Shown here: in pieces, positions 28,129 through 37,048 of the stretch
Layout of the letters: each line of letters begins with the position of its first letter
Position numbering within the stretch: the first letter of the stretch is position 1
Notes under the pieces: model-generated
Database searches by the model: none
What the model was told of the DNA's origin: nothing
Seen by the model: the letters and a program-made list of their open reading frames with translations, nothing else
Assembly: GCA_036268875.1 (NCBI GenBank)
Contig: DATATI010000020.1
Span: 124,001-188,000 of the forward strand
Direction of reading: 5' to 3'
Source of the DNA: Polyangia bacterium
GTDB taxonomy: Bacteria; Myxococcota_A; Polyangia; Fen-1088
Length of the DNA stretch: 64,000 bases
Made by a program: the position numbers and the translations under genes

Positions 28129-30110
28129 GGCGGCGGCGCTCCGTGGTGAAGAAAAATACGCCGGCGAACATTGCCGGCCACGGTCTCGCCGGGGGGTGGA
28201 CTGTCGTCATCGATCACCCAGGCGTCGAACGAGGCGATTCGATCGCCGGCGCGTCCGGTGCGCTCTGGGTGGCGCAGCACCCATTCGACAAACGCCTGGT
28301 GATAGACGACGTGATCCGGAATGCGACGCGCGTATTCGGCGAACAGCGCGCTTTCATCCAGGCGCGCCGGGATAGTGGTCAGCGGCAGCGACGGTTCATC
28401 GATGCGGCTGCCGGCGGCGTTGAACGGATCGACGTGGCGCCCGTCGCTGGTCAGGGCATCGACGAACACCATCCGGTCACCGGTCGGCGGCTCCGACGCC
28501 CACGCCGTCCAGCGCTGGGACAGGCCGCCGTACCCGATCAGCGTCGCCACCAGCGGCGGGCGCAGGTCGCGCAGCGCCGCGGGCACGGCAGGGTTTTCGG
28601 CCAGCGCATCGACGGCCAGGGCCAACAACGTCAGCGCCGCCAGCAGCTCGCGCATCTGCGCTGGCCGCGCGCGCAGCCAGCGCCAGCAGCGACAAAGAAA
28701 GAAAGCGCCGCCGCCCGACGACGCCTCCGCTGTTCCGTCAACCGCCGCCGTCGCCACGGAGGACGGCGGCCGGGCCGGCACCCCGCACGCCGCCAGTCCC
28801 AGCCAGGTGGAAAGGCGCGTCCGGTTGATCGCCACCCGATCGTAGACCCAGACCGCCACGGTGCGGACCAGCGGCAGCCGCAGGAACAGCGCCAGCGGCC
28901 AAAAGCCGGGCAAGGTGCGAAAGATCTCGGCGAAGGCATCTGCCCGCAGCCAGCGCCGGCCCGTCACGGGATCCACCACCAGCACCGTCTTTTCCAGCAG
29001 TCCCGGCTCGACCGACAGTCCAGCCGGAAACGCCGCCAGGTCGTCGTTCGACAGGAAACGCAGCCGCCCCAGCGTGTCCAGGCGTCGCAAGAGGCGCACC
29101 GAAAAAAAACAGATCCCACAATCACCGTCGAAGATGACGAGACGCGTGCGCTGGCGCCGGCGCGCCCAGGCAGCGGCTTGCTCCCAATCTTGCGCCGACA
29201 AAAAGAACGGCAGAAACGCCAGCACCGCGACCGCCCAGTTGCCTTGGTTTAACAGCGCGGCGATCGTCGCCACCCAGGTCACCGTTAGCGCGATGCCCAG
29301 CCGGCGCGCCCAGACGCGTCCCACTGGCAGCAGCAGCAACACGGCAATCAACAGCGGCGCCAGCCACACGAAACGACTGAGCGCCGACAACAGCGACGGC
29401 GACAGCGCCGCGCGCGCCCACGCACCGACGGCGGTGACCACCCGCGCTTGGTGAAGCAGCCAGTGCAGGGCCGACCCGTCACGCCAGGCTGGCCCCGACC
29501 GGTTGGCGAACCAGAAGATCAACATGGCCGCGAACTGCAGCAGAAGGCCCGCCACAGCCAGAGACTGCACGGGCGCGGTGTCCGCCGCCGGCGCGCGCGC
29601 CGGATCCAGATCCGCTGCCGAGTGATGGGCGCGCCCGCGCAGGCCGGCCACCACCGCGTCGACGGAGAATCGCCGCGACAGCGGCAAGAACAACGTCCAC
29701 AAGCACAGCGCGCCCAGCGCCACGCTGCCCTCGCCCTCGATCCAGATGATCCGGTTGTGCAGGCTGACCGTGGCCAGCAGGCTCAAGACCTGGAAAAGCC
29801 GGGTGCGAAATCCGACCGCCAGGGTGACGAAACAAAATCCGCAGACGAAAAAAAGCAGCGCCGCCTCGTGCGGCAGCGACGCCATGAAGAAGATCGAAAA
29901 CAGCCGGGGAACAATCGGCTGCCAGAGCACGGTGTGATTCGGCAGCAGCCCCTCGTTGGAATAGAAAAGGGTCAGCTGCGGCCCGCGCGACCACAAATCC
30001 ACCAGCAACGCCAAGCCCAGCGCGATGCGACCCAAACCCAAGCTGCGCGGATCGATGCAAAGCCAGCCGCGCCATCCGGGACGATCGGCGGTCGGGGGGC
30101 GCGGCGGCAT
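28125..30110 (-). CDS. HTTM membrane protein with embedded DCC (DUF393) thiol-redox domain
   Basis: A 661-residue fusion. Residues 1-320 are an HTTM membrane domain (DPRSLGLGRIALGLALLVDL, LFYSNEGLLPNHTVLW, FLPLSRRFSVDAVVA). A DCC-family thioredoxin-like domain follows at about 322-440, opening with FDGDCGICFFSVRLLRRLD; Cys331 and Cys334 form the CxxC. Then come further hydrophobic segments and the same soluble C-terminal domain found in the downstream paralogue (ALTSDGRHVDPFNAAG). Gamma-carboxylase-like enzymes depend on quinone/thiol redox partners, so a redox domain on the same chain is suggestive, but no substrate or carboxylase activity can be inferred safely. Confidence 0.88.
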   Translation of the reverse strand: MPPRPPTADRPGWRGWLCIDPRSLGLGRIALGLALLVDLWSRGPQLTLFYSNEGLLPNHTVLWQPIVPRLFSIFFMASLPHEAALLFFVCGFCFVTLAVGFRTRLFQVLSLLATVSLHNRIIWIEGEGSVALGALCLWTLFLPLSRRFSVDAVVAGLRGRAHHSAADLDPARAPAADTAPVQSLAVAGLLLQFAAMLIFWFANRSGPAWRDGSALHWLLHQARVVTAVGAWARAALSPSLLSALSRFVWLAPLLIAVLLLLPVGRVWARRLGIALTVTWVATIAALLNQGNWAVAVLAFLPFFLSAQDWEQAAAWARRRQRTRLVIFDGDCGICFFSVRLLRRLDTLGRLRFLSNDDLAAFPAGLSVEPGLLEKTVLVVDPVTGRRWLRADAFAEIFRTLPGFWPLALFLRLPLVRTVAVWVYDRVAINRTRLSTWLGLAACGVPARPPSSVATAAVDGTAEASSGGGAFFLCRCWRWLRARPAQMRELLAALTLLALAVDALAENPAVPAALRDLRPPLVATLIGYGGLSQRWTAWASEPPTGDRMVFVDALTSDGRHVDPFNAAGSRIDEPSLPLTTIPARLDESALFAEYARRIPDHVVYHQAFVEWVLRHPERTGRAGDRIASFDAWVIDDDSPPPGETVAGNVRRRIFLHHGAPPP

Positions 30111-30290
30111 CGCGACACTTTACCTGGCAGGCGACCCCACGGGTGGCTCAGCGCGCCAGAAAACCCGGAGAAATCGCGGGTCGACGCTGGGTGTCGATGT
30201 CGCCCATTGTATTTAGGCATACGACATAGAGCCGATTGTACTCGCCTGTAGGACGGCGGTTGCTACCATTGAAACGGTCGCACGGACGCC

Positions 30291-30297
30291 AAGGAGG
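30291..30297 (+). promoter_or_regulatory. strong Shine-Dalgarno for the coiled-coil gene
   Basis: AAGGAGG lies 7 nt before ATG 30305 and decides this start over the upstream in-frame ATG at 30236. Confidence 0.8.
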
Positions 30298-30304
30298 TCT
30301 CACG

Positions 30305-30901
30305 ATGTCGCAGTCAGGTTTCGACGGGTCGAACAGCCACAACGTTGCCGAAGCGGGCGCGCCTGAAAACGCCGTCCATGAAGCATCGAAGCTGATCGAA
30401 CAGGCGCACGCCGAGATCTTGAAGGCGCGCGATCAGGTCCGCGAGACCATCGGCCTCATCGCCGAGCTGACCCGCATCAGCGCGGTGTTCGAATCCGTCG
30501 CCGAAGGGTTGGTCGACGCCACGTTCAAAGCGTCGAACGAAACCACCCGCGGCACGGCCCCGCAGAAAGTGCTGCTGGCGTTCGTCGAGGACCTCGGCGA
30601 TCTGGCCCGGCGCGCGGTGCTGGGCGCAGGCGACGCCCGCCGCGAAGTGAGCCGCCTCAAGACCAGCGTCGGCCCCGCCGCCGGACCGTTGCAATCCGCC
30701 GACAGCGCCATTCGCCAGCTGGGCGAGGCCATCAAGCAGCTGGCCGATCGGCCGGGCGGCGCCGTCCCCCAGCGCATCGAGGTCGAGTACGCCACGCCCT
30801 CGCGCCCAAGCGGCAAACCGCGACCGCCGACGCCGCTGGAAGAAGCGTTGACCGCCGGCCTGTTCGTTCCGCGCGGCGCGCGCTCCGGCTTCAAGAACTG
30901 A
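30305..30901 (+). CDS. small helical coiled-coil protein of unknown function
   Basis: A 198-residue soluble protein with a consensus Shine-Dalgarno. It is mostly helical: residues 20-150 are rich in Ala, Glu, Lys, Leu and Arg with heptad-like spacing (HEASKLIEQAHAEILKARDQ, IGLIAELTRISAVFESVAEG). A Pro-rich stretch and a short conserved-looking C-terminus (LEEALTAGLFVPRGARSG) follow. No signal peptide or membrane helix is present. The arrangement is reminiscent of signalling-helix or chemoreceptor-associated proteins, but I recognise no domain. The convergent lipoprotein frame runs antisense through most of it. Confidence 0.8.
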   Translation: MSQSGFDGSNSHNVAEAGAPENAVHEASKLIEQAHAEILKARDQVRETIGLIAELTRISAVFESVAEGLVDATFKASNETTRGTAPQKVLLAFVEDLGDLARRAVLGAGDARREVSRLKTSVGPAAGPLQSADSAIRQLGEAIKQLADRPGGAVPQRIEVEYATPSRPSGKPRPPTPLEEALTAGLFVPRGARSGFKN

Positions 30902-31455
30902 CCGTCAACGCAAGCGCCGGCCGCAGTCTCCAGCGCCAGCGACCCGATCGTCGTCACCAGATAGGTCCCGTCGGCGGCCACCGCCAGCGCCTGCGCCGGG
31001 CGAGCGGCGCACGGCGTGTCGACCAAGCGGCCGTCGACCAGGCGCTGCGGGTGGCCTCGCGCCAGCACATGCACGTCGCCCGACGACGAGACCGCAAAGC
31101 GGGTGATGCCGCCGCCGCCGTTGGTCAGCGTCTCGCCGGCGGCGCGCACGTCATTGCGGCGCACAAGGTTGCCGTCAGCGGTCAGCGTCCAGATGACGGT
31201 CTGGTTGGCGGCCAGCTGGATGGCGTCCGCCGCCAGGTGATCGAACCACGGGCGATCCCATTCGCCGGGGTATCGTCGAATTTTGCCGCCGGGAACGATG
31301 GCCAGCACACCGAACGGCGTGGCGGCGATCCAGCGAACGCTGGCGTGCCCGAGCGCCTCCAGCCACTCCGGACGGTGCGAATCGGCGATGGAGCACCCCG
31401 TGCCCAGGCACGTCGCCACGACCATCATCCACAGGCGCCCGCGCGGCATCTCCAC
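30433..31455 (-). CDS. lipoprotein, probably truncated; 3' part antisense to the coiled-coil gene
   Basis: The first about 185 residues look like a real protein: a signal peptide with lipobox LGTGCS, then repeats typical of a beta-propeller (SVRWIAATPFGVLAIVPGG, NQTVIWTLTADGNLV, ITRFAVSSSGDVHVLARG). After about 30900 the frame continues for 155 residues antisense to the neighbouring gene as Ser/Arg/Pro-rich sequence unlike protein. The propeller therefore seems cut short, and the tail may be read-through of a gene that lost its 3' end. The start is GTG 31455 or ATG 31449; neither has a clear ribosome-binding site. Confidence 0.6.
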   Translation of the reverse strand: MEMPRGRLWMMVVATCLGTGCSIADSHRPEWLEALGHASVRWIAATPFGVLAIVPGGKIRRYPGEWDRPWFDHLAADAIQLAANQTVIWTLTADGNLVRRNDVRAAGETLTNGGGGITRFAVSSSGDVHVLARGHPQRLVDGRLVDTPCAARPAQALAVAADGTYLVTTIGSLALETAAGACVDGQFLKPERAPRGTNRPAVNASSSGVGGRGLPLGREGVAYSTSMRWGTAPPGRSASCLMASPSWRMALSADCNGPAAGPTLVLRRLTSRRASPAPSTARRARSPRSSTNASSTFCGAVPRVVSFDALNVASTNPSATDSNTALMRVSSAMRPMVSRT

Positions 31456-31559
31456 GCCCTATGTACCGCAAACGGCGCGCCCGTTGCCATCCCAGTGCGC
31501 GGAGGCCCTTGCTTGGCTTCGGCGAGGCCGGTTGATAAGCTCCCCTTCCCCCGGGCCGG

Positions 31560-33701
31560 ATGTCGTTTGACCATCGAATAATGGGCGACCCCGTTGCCGA
31601 CAATCCGATGCCCGAGCTGCCGCCGTCGACCGAATCACCAATGTCGTCGCCGCCGGCAGAGGAACCGGCTGCGACCGCAACGACGCCAGCCCCAAAGGCC
31701 CCGGCCCACGACGGCGTTCCGGCGCTGACCGGCCTGACCCGCAGCCTGGGACTCCTCGGCCTCGAGGGTTGGTCGGTCGGCTTGTTGGCCTGGGGGGCGC
31801 GCGCCGCCTGGCGCCTGTCGGCTTACGCGGTGGCCAACGAGATCACCGCCAAGGGGCGCATCGTGCTGCTGGCCGATATGTTCGGCACCGCGTTCGCCGT
31901 CTGCTTGCTGGCCGTGGTTTACATGCTGGTGCGGCGGCGGCGCGCCGATGTCCTCGACGTCGTCGACGGCGTGGCGCGACGGCTGGCGCCGCTGGTCGTG
32001 GTCGGGCTGCTGCCGTTCCTGCTGAACTGGTCGATCTGGAGCGGGCGCGAGCTGTCGTTTCTGGTGCTGGCCGCGGTCTTTACCTTGGGCGTGCGGCCGC
32101 TTTTGACCATGTCGCTGTCGGCGCCGCCGTTGCTGGGCCAGTCGCTGACGTTGATCGGCCTCGGCGTCGCGCTGCATGCGTTTCGCCACCGGCACGCCCG
32201 TTTCTTTGCCCGGCTGCCGCTTTTCATCGTCCTCGGCGGCGCGGTGTATTACGCGGCGTTTTTCGCCTATCACACCATCGTTCATCACCGGAACATCCTC
32301 AGCACCAGCCTGGATCTGGGCCTGGAAGACAACCTGGTGTGGAACGCGCTGCACGGCGGACCGCTGTTCAAGTCGTCGCCGTACAGCGGGCCCACCGGTT
32401 CGCACGGCGGCAACCACGTCACGTTCTTCGCTTACGTGATCGCGCTGTTTTATTTTTTCGCCCAGCGCGCCGAGACCCTGCTGGTGCTGCAGGCAGTGGT
32501 GCTGGGTGCGGCGGCGATTCCGCTGTTTCTCTTCGCCCGCCGACACATCGGCCCGTGGAAGGCGTGCGTGGTGGCGCTTTGCTACCTGCTTTATCCGCCG
32601 CTGCACGGGTCGAACCTGTACGACTTTCACTATCTGCCGCTCGGCACGTTTTTCCTGTGGCTGACGCTGTACGCGCTCGAGTCGCGGCGCACCGTCTTGA
32701 GCGTGTTCGCCGTGATCTTGACGTTGTCGGTGCGCGAGGATGTGGCCGCCGGCCTGGGTATCATCGGCGGCCTGCTGCTGCTGACCGGCGAGCGCCCCAA
32801 GGCCGGCATCATCGTGGCGATCGTCGGCGTCGGCTACGCCGGGCTCTTGAAGCTGGTGATCATGCCGCACGTGGCGGGTGCGTGGTCGTTCCTGTCGATG
32901 TACCAGGGCCTGGTCCCGAGCGGCGAAAACAGTTATGGCGCGATGTTGAAGACCGTGGTGGGCAACCCGGCCTTCACCGTGAACAGCTTGGTCGAACGCG
33001 ACAAGCTGCTTTACCTGCTGCAGATCTTGGTGCCGCTGGCGTTCATTCCACTTTCGCGGCCACTGACCATCCTGTGCTGCGTGCCGGGCTTCATCTTCAC
33101 GCTGCTGTCGACCGGCTATGCGCCGCTGTACCAGATTTCGTTTCAGTACACCGCGCACTGGACCACCTATCTGTTCATCGCCGTGGTGCTGGCCGTCGAG
33201 GGGATCGATCGACGCGCGCCCAACGACCAGCGCGCAGTCGATCCGCAGGCATCGGTGCGGCAGCGGGCCGCGATGGTCACGCTGGCGCTGGCGTCGCTGG
33301 TGGCGTCGCACCAGTACGGAGCGCTGATACAACAGAACACCGTCCGCGGCGGCTTCGGCGTCTATCAATTCGGCACCAGCGCCGCCGATCGCGCCCGCCG
33401 CGAAGCACTCTACGCGCTGATAGCCCGGCTCCCGCCGCGCGCCAAGGTCGCCGGCACCGAGACCGTGGTCCCGCAGATCTCGCACCGCCCCGACGCGTAC
33501 ACCGCCCGCATCGGCATCTTCGACGCCGATTACTTGCTGTTCATGATGCCAGCCGGTGGCGAAGAGGGACGCAACATCGCCGCCGGCCTCGCCAGCAGCG
33601 GCTACGGCGTCGTCGAAGTGAAAGAGCCGTTCGCGCTGGCCAAGAAGGGCTATTCCACCGCGGCCAACGCCAGCGTGCTGACGCGGGTACGCGGCTACTG
33701 A
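31560..33701 (+). CDS. DUF2079 polytopic membrane protein
   Basis: A 713-residue membrane protein with an N-terminal Pro/Ala/Thr-rich cytosolic stretch (residues 1-55) and about a dozen hydrophobic helices. The DUF2079 signature region is visible as NILSTSLDLGLEDNLVWNAL followed by a His/Gly-rich loop (SGPTGSHGGNHVTFF) and YPPLHGSNLYDFHYLPLGTFF. The family resembles GT-C glycosyltransferases or lipid-linked sugar transferases in topology, so a role in envelope glycan assembly is plausible. A GT2 gene converges on it, but its functional link is uncertain. The exact start is unclear; ATGs at 31560, 31581 and 31608 are all possible. Confidence 0.85.
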   Translation: MSFDHRIMGDPVADNPMPELPPSTESPMSSPPAEEPAATATTPAPKAPAHDGVPALTGLTRSLGLLGLEGWSVGLLAWGARAAWRLSAYAVANEITAKGRIVLLADMFGTAFAVCLLAVVYMLVRRRRADVLDVVDGVARRLAPLVVVGLLPFLLNWSIWSGRELSFLVLAAVFTLGVRPLLTMSLSAPPLLGQSLTLIGLGVALHAFRHRHARFFARLPLFIVLGGAVYYAAFFAYHTIVHHRNILSTSLDLGLEDNLVWNALHGGPLFKSSPYSGPTGSHGGNHVTFFAYVIALFYFFAQRAETLLVLQAVVLGAAAIPLFLFARRHIGPWKACVVALCYLLYPPLHGSNLYDFHYLPLGTFFLWLTLYALESRRTVLSVFAVILTLSVREDVAAGLGIIGGLLLLTGERPKAGIIVAIVGVGYAGLLKLVIMPHVAGAWSFLSMYQGLVPSGENSYGAMLKTVVGNPAFTVNSLVERDKLLYLLQILVPLAFIPLSRPLTILCCVPGFIFTLLSTGYAPLYQISFQYTAHWTTYLFIAVVLAVEGIDRRAPNDQRAVDPQASVRQRAAMVTLALASLVASHQYGALIQQNTVRGGFGVYQFGTSAADRARREALYALIARLPPRAKVAGTETVVPQISHRPDAYTARIGIFDADYLLFMMPAGGEEGRNIAAGLASSGYGVVEVKEPFALAKKGYSTAANASVLTRVRGY

Positions 33702-33740
33702 CGCGGTTTGATGGTAGTGGTGAGGCGCGCGCCGGCTTCG

Positions 33741-34736
33741 CTAACTGCGGCTGTCAGCGGGCGGACGCTCGGAAGGCGAAGCAGGCGGCAGGTTGATCTC
33801 CTTCGCCACCACGTACAGCGGCCGACGCTTCACCTCTTCGTAGATGCGGCCGACGTATTCGCCCAGCACGCCGGTCATCAGCAACTGCGCCGAGGCCGCG
33901 AACGCCACCAACATCATGATGGTCGTCCAGCCGGCCACCGCTTCGTTCGTGAACAGCTTCACGTAGACCGCCCAGGCCGCCACCGCGATGGCCACCAGCC
34001 CCGACAACACGCCCAGCCAGGTGGCGAAACGTAGCGGCACGATCGAGAACGACGTGATGCCGTCGATGGCGAAACGCACCATCTTGCGCAGCGGATACTT
34101 GGTCTCGCCGGCAAACCGCGCCGGCCGGCTGTACACCACCGCCGTCTGCCGGAAGCCGAGCCAGGCCACCAACCCGCGCACGAACCGGTGCTGTTCGCGC
34201 AAGGCGCGCAGGGTCAGCACCACCGGCCGGCTCATCAACCGAAAGTCGCCCACGTCGACGGGGATGGAGACCCCCAGCATCCGGTTCAGCACGCGGTAGT
34301 AGATCGCGGCGCTGGTGCGTTTGAACAAGGTCTCGCCGGCCCGTTTTTCGCGCATGGCGTACACGACGTCATAGCCGCCGCGAAATTTCTCCAGCATCTG
34401 GGCGACGATCTCGGGCGGGTCCTGCAGATCGGCGTCCATCACCACCACCGCGTCGCCGTCGGCGCGGTCGATGCCGGCGGTGATGGCCAGCTGATGGCCA
34501 AAATTGCGGGAAAACGCCACGATCTTGAAGCGGCGGTCGCGGGTGGCCATCGCCTCCAGCAGCTCGCGCGAACGATCCTTCGAACCGTCGTCGATGAAGA
34601 TGACCTCCCAGGCGTCGCCCACGCCCTGCAGCCCGGCGAAGAACGCGATCAAACGGCGCTCGAGCTCGGGGATGACCTCTTCTTCGTTGAACACCGGAAG
34701 AACGAGGGACAGCTTCGGGCGACTGGTCATTGCCAT
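33741..34736 (-). CDS. family 2 glycosyltransferase, dolichyl-phosphate mannose synthase / GtrB type
   Basis: A 331-residue protein with ATG at 34736 (or 34730). It has a GT-A catalytic domain (KLSLVLPVFNEEEVIPELER, VIFIDDGSKDRSRELL, VVMDADLQDPPE for the DXD site) and two C-terminal transmembrane helices near SFSIVPLRFATWLGVLSGLV and WTTIMMLVAFAASAQLLMTG. Such enzymes transfer a sugar from a nucleotide donor to a polyprenyl phosphate on the cytoplasmic face; a GT-C enzyme then uses the lipid-linked sugar. The neighbouring DUF2079 protein and the polytopic protein at 39.3 kb are candidate GT-C partners, inferred only from topology. Confidence 0.92.
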   Translation of the reverse strand: MAMTSRPKLSLVLPVFNEEEVIPELERRLIAFFAGLQGVGDAWEVIFIDDGSKDRSRELLEAMATRDRRFKIVAFSRNFGHQLAITAGIDRADGDAVVVMDADLQDPPEIVAQMLEKFRGGYDVVYAMREKRAGETLFKRTSAAIYYRVLNRMLGVSIPVDVGDFRLMSRPVVLTLRALREQHRFVRGLVAWLGFRQTAVVYSRPARFAGETKYPLRKMVRFAIDGITSFSIVPLRFATWLGVLSGLVAIAVAAWAVYVKLFTNEAVAGWTTIMMLVAFAASAQLLMTGVLGEYVGRIYEEVKRRPLYVVAKEINLPPASPSERPPADSRS

Positions 34737-34830
34737 GGCCACACCTGAGGTCGGGCCAGGATGCCCCAAGACCGCGCGCCCTGCCATGGTCTTCCGTCGC
34801 CGCGCCCGACAGCCAGCACGACGGCCGCCA

Positions 34831-35532
34831 TTACGGCAGGCGCGGGTGCGGGATCTCGGGCGGGCGCAGTTCGGGGCGGGGCATGAACAGCCGCGGCAGA
34901 TGCTGGGTGCCGGCGGGCAAGTGCAGCACGTGATAGCGCCAGGCCGCGTACGTCGCGCCGCCCATCACGCCCAGCAGCGCGGCGGCCGTCCCCAGCGCCC
35001 ACGGCAGCAGCGTCGGCCCCAGGCTGCGCGATTCCAGGCGCACGATGGCGTCCAGCAACTCGGGCTCGCCGGCGATGGCGCGAAAAGGGCCTTCGGCGTC
35101 GGGCGGCGCCTCCAAGAAACCTTCCGCTTCCAGCGATTCGCCCTCGCGGATCAACACTTCCTCGACGGAGACCAGGCCGGCCAGGCCCAGGTGGCGGGCC
35201 GCGGCCAGCGCGCCCGGCGTCCCCGGGCGGTGCAAGACCGGCGCGGCCTGGATGCGCGAGGCCCGGGGGTCAACGCGCACGCGCACCGCCGGCCGGCCGG
35301 GATCAGCTTCGCCCGCGCGGGCCCAGGACACCTCGAACATCTCCGGCGACGCCAGCTCGTGCACCAGCTGCAGGTTGGCGGTCATGTTCTCGACCACGCG
35401 CAGCCGCCAGTGCACGCACGGCAGCCCCGACACCGGCGAACGCAGGCCCTCGGCGGTGGTGGCGCGGGCGGTCCCGGTGAAGGTCACCGCCGTGGGTGTC
35501 GACAAGGCCAGCTGATTGGTTGGGCGGGTCAT
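34831..35532 (-). CDS. membrane protein resembling the GIDE/MULAN domain
   Basis: A 233-residue protein. The N-terminal 170 residues follow the GIDE-like pattern: an opening beta segment (TFTGTARAT), LRSPVSGLPCVHWRLRVVE, a mid-region with EEVLIREGESLEAEGFLEAP, then one transmembrane helix (LPWALGTAAALLGVMGGATY) and a Pro/His-rich tail. In eukaryotes GIDE sits between the two helices of the MUL1 ubiquitin ligase; bacterial homologues lack the RING and have unknown function. There is no signal peptide. It starts 12 bp after the regulator gene, so it is probably its cotranscribed partner. The family call rests on pattern resemblance only. Confidence 0.6.
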   Translation of the reverse strand: MTRPTNQLALSTPTAVTFTGTARATTAEGLRSPVSGLPCVHWRLRVVENMTANLQLVHELASPEMFEVSWARAGEADPGRPAVRVRVDPRASRIQAAPVLHRPGTPGALAAARHLGLAGLVSVEEVLIREGESLEAEGFLEAPPDAEGPFRAIAGEPELLDAIVRLESRSLGPTLLPWALGTAAALLGVMGGATYAAWRYHVLHLPAGTQHLPRLFMPRPELRPPEIPHPRLP

Positions 35533-35544
35533 TCTTTGAAAACG

Positions 35545-37020
35545 TCAGGGTGGATCGTCGCGCGGCGGCAGCGTGGGCGATGGTCCGGTGGGGGTGGGTT
35601 CCTCTTCGGCGGCGTACTCCTCAAGCTTGCGATACAGCGTCTTGCGGTCAAGGCCCAACCGCTGGGCGGCGCGCGTCTTGTTGCCGCCCTCGGACGAAAG
35701 GACGCGTTGAATGTAATCACGTTCCAGCTCGTCCAGGGTCAAGCCGCGAGCCAGGGCCAGCGCCACCGGGTCGTGGTCCGCCGCCTTGCGGACGCGCAGC
35801 ACCGCCGGCAGATCGTCCAGCGTCAGGACCGCCGTCTCGGCCAAGGCCACCGCGCGTTCGATGACGTTCTCGAGCTCGCGCACGTTGCCCGGCCAGCCGT
35901 GGGCCAGGAGCGCCTTGCGCACGGTCTCGTGCAGGCTGCGGATCTCCTTGCCGGCGCGCTGGGCGCTGGTGCTGAGAAAATGATCGGCCAGCGGCAGAAT
36001 GTCGTCGGGGCGGTGGCGCAGGGCAGGAAGCTGCAGCTGGATGACGTTCAGCCGGTAATACAGATCCTGGCGAAACGATCCGTCCTGCAGCCGCAGGCTG
36101 AGATCGCGGTTGGTGGCGGCAATGACCCGCACGTCGACGCGCTCTGAGCGCGCCGCGCCCAGCGGCCGGATCTCCCGTTCCTGCAGTACGCGCAAAAGTT
36201 TCGCCTGCAGGGCCGGCGACAGCTCCGCGATCTCGTCGAGGAAGATGGTCCCGCCCGCCGCCTCGACGAAGATCCCGGGACGATCGGCGTGGGCATCGGT
36301 GAAGGCGCCCCGCTTGTGACCGAAAAGCTCGCTCTCCAGCAGCGCGTCGGGGATGGCCGCGCAGTTGACGGCCACGAAGGGGCGATCCTTGCGCGGGCTG
36401 TTCCAGTGAATCGACTTGGCCACCAGCTCTTTGCCGGTGCCGGATTCGCCGGTGATCAGCACCGACGCCGCCGACCCGGCCAGCCGGCGGATCAGCGTGA
36501 AGACCTCCTGCATGGCCGACGACTTGCCGATGATGTTGTCGAACCGATAGCTGCGCTGGACCTCGTCGCGGAGCCGAGCGACCTCGGAGCGCAGCTGGCG
36601 CTCGGCCAGCGCCTTTTCGACCGACAGCAGCAGCTGCTCGACCTGAAACGGCTTGGTGATGTAGTCGAAGGCGCCCAGCTTCACGGCGCGGATGGCGGTG
36701 TCGATGGAGCCGAAAGCGGTGATGGTGATGACGTGCGGCGACGGCGTCACCGCTTTCACCTCGCGCAAAAGATCCAGACCGTCCAGGTCTGGCATCTTCA
36801 CGTCCGACACCACCAGATCGATCCCGCCCTTGCGCACCCGATCGATGCCCTGACGTCCATCGGCGGCGGTCTCGACCGCATAGCGATCGTCCTCCAGGGC
36901 CTCGCGCAGCATCTCGCGCATGGCCGCATCGTCCTCGACGATCAGGATGCTGCCGCGGGCACCTTCCCGCCGAACGGCGGCGTCCGTTGATTCGGGGCTG
37001 GCAAGCTCTGGCATCGGCAT
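35545..37020 (-). CDS. NtrC-family sigma-54-dependent response regulator
   Basis: A 491-residue regulator with ATG at 37020 (MPMPELAS). It has a receiver domain (phospho-acceptor Asp in [13 protein letters not shown]; Lys in YITKPF), a sigma-54 interaction AAA+ domain (Walker A GESGTGKE; Walker [13 protein letters not shown]) and a Fis-type helix-turn-helix ([20 protein letters not shown]). The sigma-54-contacting loop reads GAFTDA, not the consensus GAFTGA. It is encoded 28 bp after the sensor kinase gene and is surely its partner. Target genes cannot be read from this window. Confidence 0.96.
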   Translation of the reverse strand: MPMPELASPESTDAAVRREGARGSILIVEDDAAMREMLREALEDDRYAVETAADGRQGIDRVRKGGIDLVVSDVKMPDLDGLDLLREVKAVTPSPHVITITAFGSIDTAIRAVKLGAFDYITKPFQVEQLLLSVEKALAERQLRSEVARLRDEVQRSYRFDNIIGKSSAMQEVFTLIRRLAGSAASVLITGESGTGKELVAKSIHWNSPRKDRPFVAVNCAAIPDALLESELFGHKRGAFTDAHADRPGIFVEAAGGTIFLDEIAELSPALQAKLLRVLQEREIRPLGAARSERVDVRVIAATNRDLSLRLQDGSFRQDLYYRLNVIQLQLPALRHRPDDILPLADHFLSTSAQRAGKEIRSLHETVRKALLAHGWPGNVRELENVIERAVALAETAVLTLDDLPAVLRVRKAADHDPVALALARGLTLDELERDYIQRVLSSEGGNKTRAAQRLGLDRKTLYRKLEEYAAEEEPTPTGPSPTLPPRDDPP

Positions 37021-37048
37021 GGCGGTTCCCGCGCGGCGAGACGTTCTT

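Noticed and set aside
31635-33485. Long minus-strand frame across the DUF2079 gene
   Set aside because: Gln/Arg/His-rich antisense product with no motif; the plus strand encodes a well-formed membrane protein.
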